A stretch of 64,000 nucleotides of DNA from contig NZ_JAZDRJ010000003.1 in assembly GCF_047501535.1 (NCBI RefSeq), forward strand, positions 62,001 to 126,000, written 5' to 3'. Made by a program: the position numbers and the translations under genes. Numbering within the stretch: the stretch's first letter is position 1; every line of letters begins with the position of its first letter. The stretch is from Yanghanlia sp047501535. GTDB lineage: Bacteria > Pseudomonadota > Gammaproteobacteria > Burkholderiales > Burkholderiaceae_B. Shown piece by piece: positions 60,762-64,000 of the stretch. A model generated the notes under the pieces. The model saw nothing but the letters and a program-made list of their open reading frames with translations. It did no database searches and had not been told where the DNA came from.

Positions 60762-61525
60762 GTCTTCCAGGGAGCTTTACCTTCTTGCCAAAGAGATTCC
60801 AGCAGATTTTTTTCCCGTAAAGTGTCCATGGGCTGCCAGAAGCCGTTGTGTTCAAACGCCTGTAGTTCACCGCTTTGAGCAAGCGTGGTCAATGGTTCGT
60901 TTTCCCAACTGGTGCTGTCTCCTGCGATGAGATCAAGCGTTTTGGGCGACAGCACGAAAAAACCACCGTTGATCCAGCCGCTTTCTCCTCTGGGTTTTTC
61001 AGTGAAGCCATCTACCGCTGTGCCGTTGCGCAGCAATGCGCCATAGCGTCCGGGCGGGAGCACAGCTGTAATCGTGGCCTGCTTGCCGTGCGACTTGTGA
61101 AACTCGATGCTGTCCCCGATATGCACATCACTGACGCCATCGCCATAGGTAAAGCAGAAGGCTTCCTCATCCTGCAGGTATTCTTGCACACGCTTCAAGC
61201 GCCCGCCAGTCATGGTGTCTTCGCCGGTATCCACCAGCGTCACGCGCCAGGGCTCGGCCTTGCGCGCGTGGACTTCCATCTGGTTGTGGGCCATGTCGAA
61301 AGTGACGTCGGACATGTGCAGGAAGTAGTTGGCGAAGTATTCCTTGATGACGTAGCCCTTGTAGCCGCAGCAGATGATGAAATCATTGATGCCGTGGGCG
61401 GAGTACATCTTCATGATGTGCCACAGAATAGGGCGCCCGCCTATCTCGATCATTGGCTTGGGCCGCAGGTGCGTTTCTTCAGAGATCCGGGTGCCCAGGC
61501 CCCCGGCAAGGATAACGGCTTTCAT
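60755..61525 (-). CDS. rfbF: glucose-1-phosphate cytidylyltransferase
   Basis: 256 residues from ATG 61525. Makes CDP-glucose from CTP and glucose-1-phosphate. MKAVILAGGLGTRISEETHL is the nucleotidyltransferase loop; RPKPMIEIGGRPILWHIMKM and GWINGGFFVL are the RfbF signatures. First gene of the operon and hence the entry enzyme of the CDP-sugar pathway. The region upstream is short and leads into insertion-sequence debris. Confidence 0.94.
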   Translation of the reverse strand: MKAVILAGGLGTRISEETHLRPKPMIEIGGRPILWHIMKMYSAHGINDFIICCGYKGYVIKEYFANYFLHMSDVTFDMAHNQMEVHARKAEPWRVTLVDTGEDTMTGGRLKRVQEYLQDEEAFCFTYGDGVSDVHIGDSIEFHKSHGKQATITAVLPPGRYGALLRNGTAVDGFTEKPRGESGWINGGFFVLSPKTLDLIAGDSTSWENEPLTTLAQSGELQAFEHNGFWQPMDTLREKNLLESLWQEGKAPWKTW

Positions 61526-61789
61526 AGTATGGTAGCTTTTCGTAACGACAATCCCAGCGGGCATTGTAGGACGAAAGACCGGAGTGAATTGGGGGAATAG
61601 GGCGGGTTTTTGTGGGGGCGGTTACTGAATCGTGTCGGTGTTTGTCGTCATTGATACCTATGCCAGGCGGATCGTTGGCTGGAGGGTATCCAGCAGCATG
61701 ACGGCGGACTTCGTCCTGGATGCTCTGGAGCAGGCCGTTTACGACCGAAGACCGACGCCTTCCAACGGGCTTGTTCATCATTCCGATAG

Positions 61790-62058
61790 TAATACTGCGG
61801 GTGCCAGATGTCGCTGGACTAGCTATCCTCGACAGACCTGGTACCGAAAGGTCTTCCGGAGCACCTGACCCGCACTCTGATCGATGTCGCTGATCTGTCT
61901 TTCCTCGGACCTGTCGGTGCCCCGGGAGACCCGACGGTGAGGTCTTACCTCATCGATGCCTGTGACCCAAGAAGGGCCTGAACGTCTATCTCTTTACTGT
62001 CATGTCCACGCAATCGACTGTGGTGAGCCCATTAGCATTACTTGCTTGGAGATCCGTC
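61790..62058 (+). ncRNA. candidate bridge RNA region
   Basis: About 270 non-coding bases between the left end and the transposase start, with many self-complementary blocks (for example GACAGACCTGGTACCGAAAGGTC near 61841-61863, which folds through ACCTGGTACCGAAAGGT). This is where IS110-group elements encode their bridge RNA. Loops not assigned. Confidence 0.5.
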
Positions 62059-63138
62059 ATGAGTTTGCCAATTGATAACTGCTCGACCATTGTCGGTGGT
62101 GTGGACACCCATAAAGAGTTGCACGTTGCCGCCGTCGTTGATCACCACGATCGCTTATTGGGTAGCGCAAGCTTTCCTACGACCCGTCATGGGTATAAAA
62201 GCATGCTCGCCTGGATGCGTTCCTTTGGGACTCTCAGCCGGGTAGGTGTGGAATGTACTGGCACCTACGGAGCCGGTTTGCTGCGTTACTTTCAGCAGGC
62301 GGGCATTACTGTTCTCGAAGTGACCGCGCCCGATAAATCGGTGCGTCGCAAACGGGGCAAGGACGATACGATCGATGCAGAAAATGCGGCTCATGCCGCA
62401 TACGCAGGCCGACGTACCGTCACACCCAAGACGCGCGATGGCATGATTGAATCCTTGCGCGTTTTAAAGGTGTGCCGCAAAACTGCTATCGCGGCTCGCC
62501 GCATTGCGTTGCAAATGATTCAAATGCAAATCATCTCTGCCCCAGACAAGCTACGCGAACCCCTGCGCAAGATGACGCGAATGCAGCTCATCCGAACGTT
62601 GGCAGCCTGGCGCCCTGACCTTAGCGGCTATCGGGACCTCACCACAGCCTATCGGATAACGTTCAAATCGCTCGCCCGTCGCTATCTGGAACTGCACGAT
62701 GAAATCGCAGACCTGGATGTCATGATTAAAGCAATCGTGGACGATCTGGCGCCGGAGCTCGTCGCTCGTCAAGGCGTGGGTTATGAGTCGGCCTCACAGT
62801 TGTTGATCACTGCCGGCGATAACCCGCAACGTCTACGCTCTGAAGCGAGCTTTGCCGCGCTCTGTGGCGTGAGTCCTATTCCTGCGTCATCTGGCATGAC
62901 GCAACGGCATCGACCCAATCGCGGCGGCGACCGAGCCGCCAATAGCGCCTTGCACATCATCGCCATTGGTCGATTGCGCCTGGATCCCAAAACGCAAGAC
63001 TACATCGTGAAACGTACGGGACAAGGCTTATCTAAACTGGAAGTCCTGCGATGTTTGAAGCGCTACATCGCTCGGGAGGTGTTTTACATTCTACGAAGCC
63101 GTAATCACGAGATCAATCGGGCACAAATAGCAACTTGA
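62059..63138 (+). CDS. IS110-family transposase (IS110 group)
   Basis: 359 residues from ATG 62059, which has GGAG upstream (MSLPIDNCSTIVGGVDTHK). DEDD catalytic set: Asp in GGVDTHKELH, Glu in GVECTGTYG and the Asp pair in KDDTIDAENAA; C-terminal domain with GVGYESASQLLITAG, CGVSPIPASSG and RGGDRAANSALHIIA. Intact and probably active. It differs clearly from the IS1111-group enzyme at 41190-42206. Confidence 0.94.
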   Translation: MSLPIDNCSTIVGGVDTHKELHVAAVVDHHDRLLGSASFPTTRHGYKSMLAWMRSFGTLSRVGVECTGTYGAGLLRYFQQAGITVLEVTAPDKSVRRKRGKDDTIDAENAAHAAYAGRRTVTPKTRDGMIESLRVLKVCRKTAIAARRIALQMIQMQIISAPDKLREPLRKMTRMQLIRTLAAWRPDLSGYRDLTTAYRITFKSLARRYLELHDEIADLDVMIKAIVDDLAPELVARQGVGYESASQLLITAGDNPQRLRSEASFAALCGVSPIPASSGMTQRHRPNRGGDRAANSALHIIAIGRLRLDPKTQDYIVKRTGQGLSKLEVLRCLKRYIAREVFYILRSRNHEINRAQIAT

Positions 63139-63522
63139 CAATTAGAAGGGCGTCAGAGGATCGCAATATGTGTCCATCCGCTATTCCGACCGGCTAAGCG
63201 AAGCCGGAATCAACCCGTCAGTCGGTAGCACGGGCAGTGCCTACGACAACGCACTGGCCGAGACAATCAACGGTCTGTACAAAACGGAAGTGATTCACCG
63301 CAGGGCGCCTTGGAAAACCAAGGCCGCAGTGGAACTGGCCACCCTGGAATGGGTGTCTTGGTTCAACCATCAACGCCTGCTGGAATCGATCGGAGACATC
63401 CCGCCGGCAGAAGCCGAAGAAAGGTACTATCGTCAACTTGCAGCACCCGCTGCGGAACCTGTTTTACTTTAACCAAACAGCCTCCGCGATTCCCGGTTCG
63501 ATTCAGCTTGTCCCTGCATCGC

Positions 63523-63756
63523 GTCACCGACGATGAAGGCGTGCCCAGCGGAGAATTTGTCGTGCGCTCCGGCAATGATTATTACGCCGCGTCGGTTGAC
63601 GCAGCTACAGGCAATGTGACTCTCAACACTGCTGACGTCACATTTCAAGATATTGTTAACGGTGTTGACGCAGACGTTACCCTGACAGACCAACTGGTTA
63701 AGGTTGGAGTTAACGCTGAAGGTGATGTCGCAGGCATGGTTACCATTAGAACTACG
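63523..63756 (+). pseudogene. flagellin central-domain fragment
   Basis: Plus frame reads EGVPSGEFVVRSGNDYYAAS, then VDAATGNVTLNTADVTFQDI and DQLVKVGVNAEGDVAGMV. This is the beta-rich variable domain (D2/D3) of a flagellin different from FliC at 50689. Both conserved ends are missing; it follows the IS3 remnant and stops at a terminator hairpin. Confidence 0.6.
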
Positions 63757-64000
63757 AAACCGCCTTTCTTTCGGGACTGGCGGTTTTTTCGATGTCCCCC
63801 CGAATCACCCCCACCATCTCCGCGCCATGCGCGGCAATACTCTCTTCCCCCCAATCCTCATACCCCCACATCATCAGGCTTTGCTTCAGGCTGTCTTCTT
63901 CCCCTTTTTTGTAATACTGCCGTTTGGCGGCGGGGCTGTGGTTGCTCATGCTGGAATTTTTGGCGTGGCTGACCAGGCACAGGTTGCCGAAGGAATTGAG
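63752..64000 (-). CDS. C-terminal end of a DUF262/DUF1524 (GmrSD-like) protein, partial
   Basis: The minus-strand frame is open at the window edge and reads LNSFGNLCLVSHAKNSSMSN, then KRQYYKKGEEDSLKQSLMMW and EESIAAHGAEM. This is the DUF1524 nuclease end of GmrSD-type modification-dependent restriction proteins, which act on modified phage DNA. Only the last 80 residues are inside the window; the stop at 63752 overlaps the terminator hairpin. Confidence 0.65.
   Translation of the reverse strand, partial: LNSFGNLCLVSHAKNSSMSNHSPAAKRQYYKKGEEDSLKQSLMMWGYEDWGEESIAAHGAEMVGVIRGDIEKTASPERKAVS
63757..63789 (+). terminator. intrinsic terminator after the flagellin fragment
   Basis: Perfect 8-bp stem (63757-63764 with 63779-63786), 14-base loop, T-run to 63789. 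Confidence 0.8.

Larger units (their letters stand above)
61790..63156 (+). mobile_element. IS110-family element (IS110 group) inserted in IS3 transposase
   Basis: 1367 bases between the two halves of the IS3 gene; AG occurs at both junctions (61788-61789 and 63155-63156), consistent with a dinucleotide core. Long 5' non-coding part, then the transposase to 63138, and only 18 bases of 3' end. Confidence 0.85.
61630..63472 (+). pseudogene. IS3-family transposase (OrfB) fragment split by an IS110-group element
   Basis: Left part (to 61789): SVFVVIDTYARRIVGWRV through NGLVHHSD of the integrase core. Right part (from 63157): RGSQYVSIRYSDRLSEAG, GSAYDNALAETINGLYK and the C-terminal WFNHQRLL motif. 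Joining 61789 to 63157 restores an unbroken reading frame (HSDRGSQYVS). The 5' half of the gene is missing at 61630. Confidence 0.9.

Noticed and set aside
1..64000. CRISPR arrays, rRNA, tRNA
   Set aside because: No regularly spaced repeats and no tRNA or rRNA sequence recognised on reading through; tRNA absence was not checked with a covariance model.

Overview
The window is a chromosomal segment of a betaproteobacterium. The gene families, codon choice and the recJ/rpfE-like/lolCD/tatD neighbourhood point to Burkholderiales, most likely Alcaligenaceae (Pusillimonas/Bordetella-like). I could not run a search, so the genus is an inference. Genes up to about 36 kb are GC-rich with normal operon structure. 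From about 41 kb onward the sequence is a mosaic of mobile elements, defence genes, gene fragments and lower-GC genes around a flagellin locus.

Layout, 0-12.6 kb: an AhpD-like protein, an AEC permease, a sulfonate/nitrate-type ABC importer with a second solute-binding protein, serine acetyltransferase, recJ with an RpfE-like gene, lolC/lolD, tatD and an odd ABC ATPase with a degenerate Walker B. 12.9-21.9 kb: comEC, a branched-chain 2-oxoacid dehydrogenase operon (bkdA1-bkdA2-bkdB, no lpdV), an alpha/beta hydrolase, a PHP phosphoesterase that seems to lack a normal start codon, and greB. 22-30.5 kb: purL, guaB and guaA (purine synthesis) with an MFS exporter gene between guaB and guaA. 30.6-33.7 kb: an insert behind guaA carrying an AbiE toxin-antitoxin pair and an ACR3/BASS permease. 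33.8-36.2 kb: PHA synthase and an enoyl-CoA hydratase. 36.2-40 kb: a sulfide/thiosulfate cassette (flavocytochrome c subunits, YeeE-type sulfur transporter, SoxYZ fusion carrier). 40-44.7 kb: YciE-like ferritin-fold protein, an IS1111-group element, nagB, an SDR protein.

44.7-50.7 kb is a defence and debris zone: fragments of Rpn-type nuclease genes, an ImmA/IrrE metalloprotease coupled to a small partner gene, an Abi_2 (AbiD/AbiF-like) HEPN gene preceded by a promoter and a compact structured RNA candidate, and two near-identical copies of the fliC promoter/leader region about 3.35 kb apart, only one of which still drives a flagellin gene.

50.7-61.5 kb is a flagellin glycosylation island: fliC, a 1180-residue fusion (methyltransferase-like domain, TPR, SPINDLY/OGT-like glycosyltransferase) and a convergent operon for a CDP-linked 6-deoxyhexose (rfbF, rfbG, 3,5-epimerase, reductase, two SAM methyltransferases, a hexapeptide acyltransferase), interrupted by a zeta-toxin remnant. 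61.6-64 kb holds an IS3 transposase gene split cleanly by an IS110-group element, a flagellin central-domain fragment and the C-terminal end of a DUF262/DUF1524 (GmrSD-like) gene that runs off the window.

The most promising leads are the OGT-like fusion with its compositional break and CDP-sugar operon, and the Abi_2 gene with its upstream structured RNA candidate.
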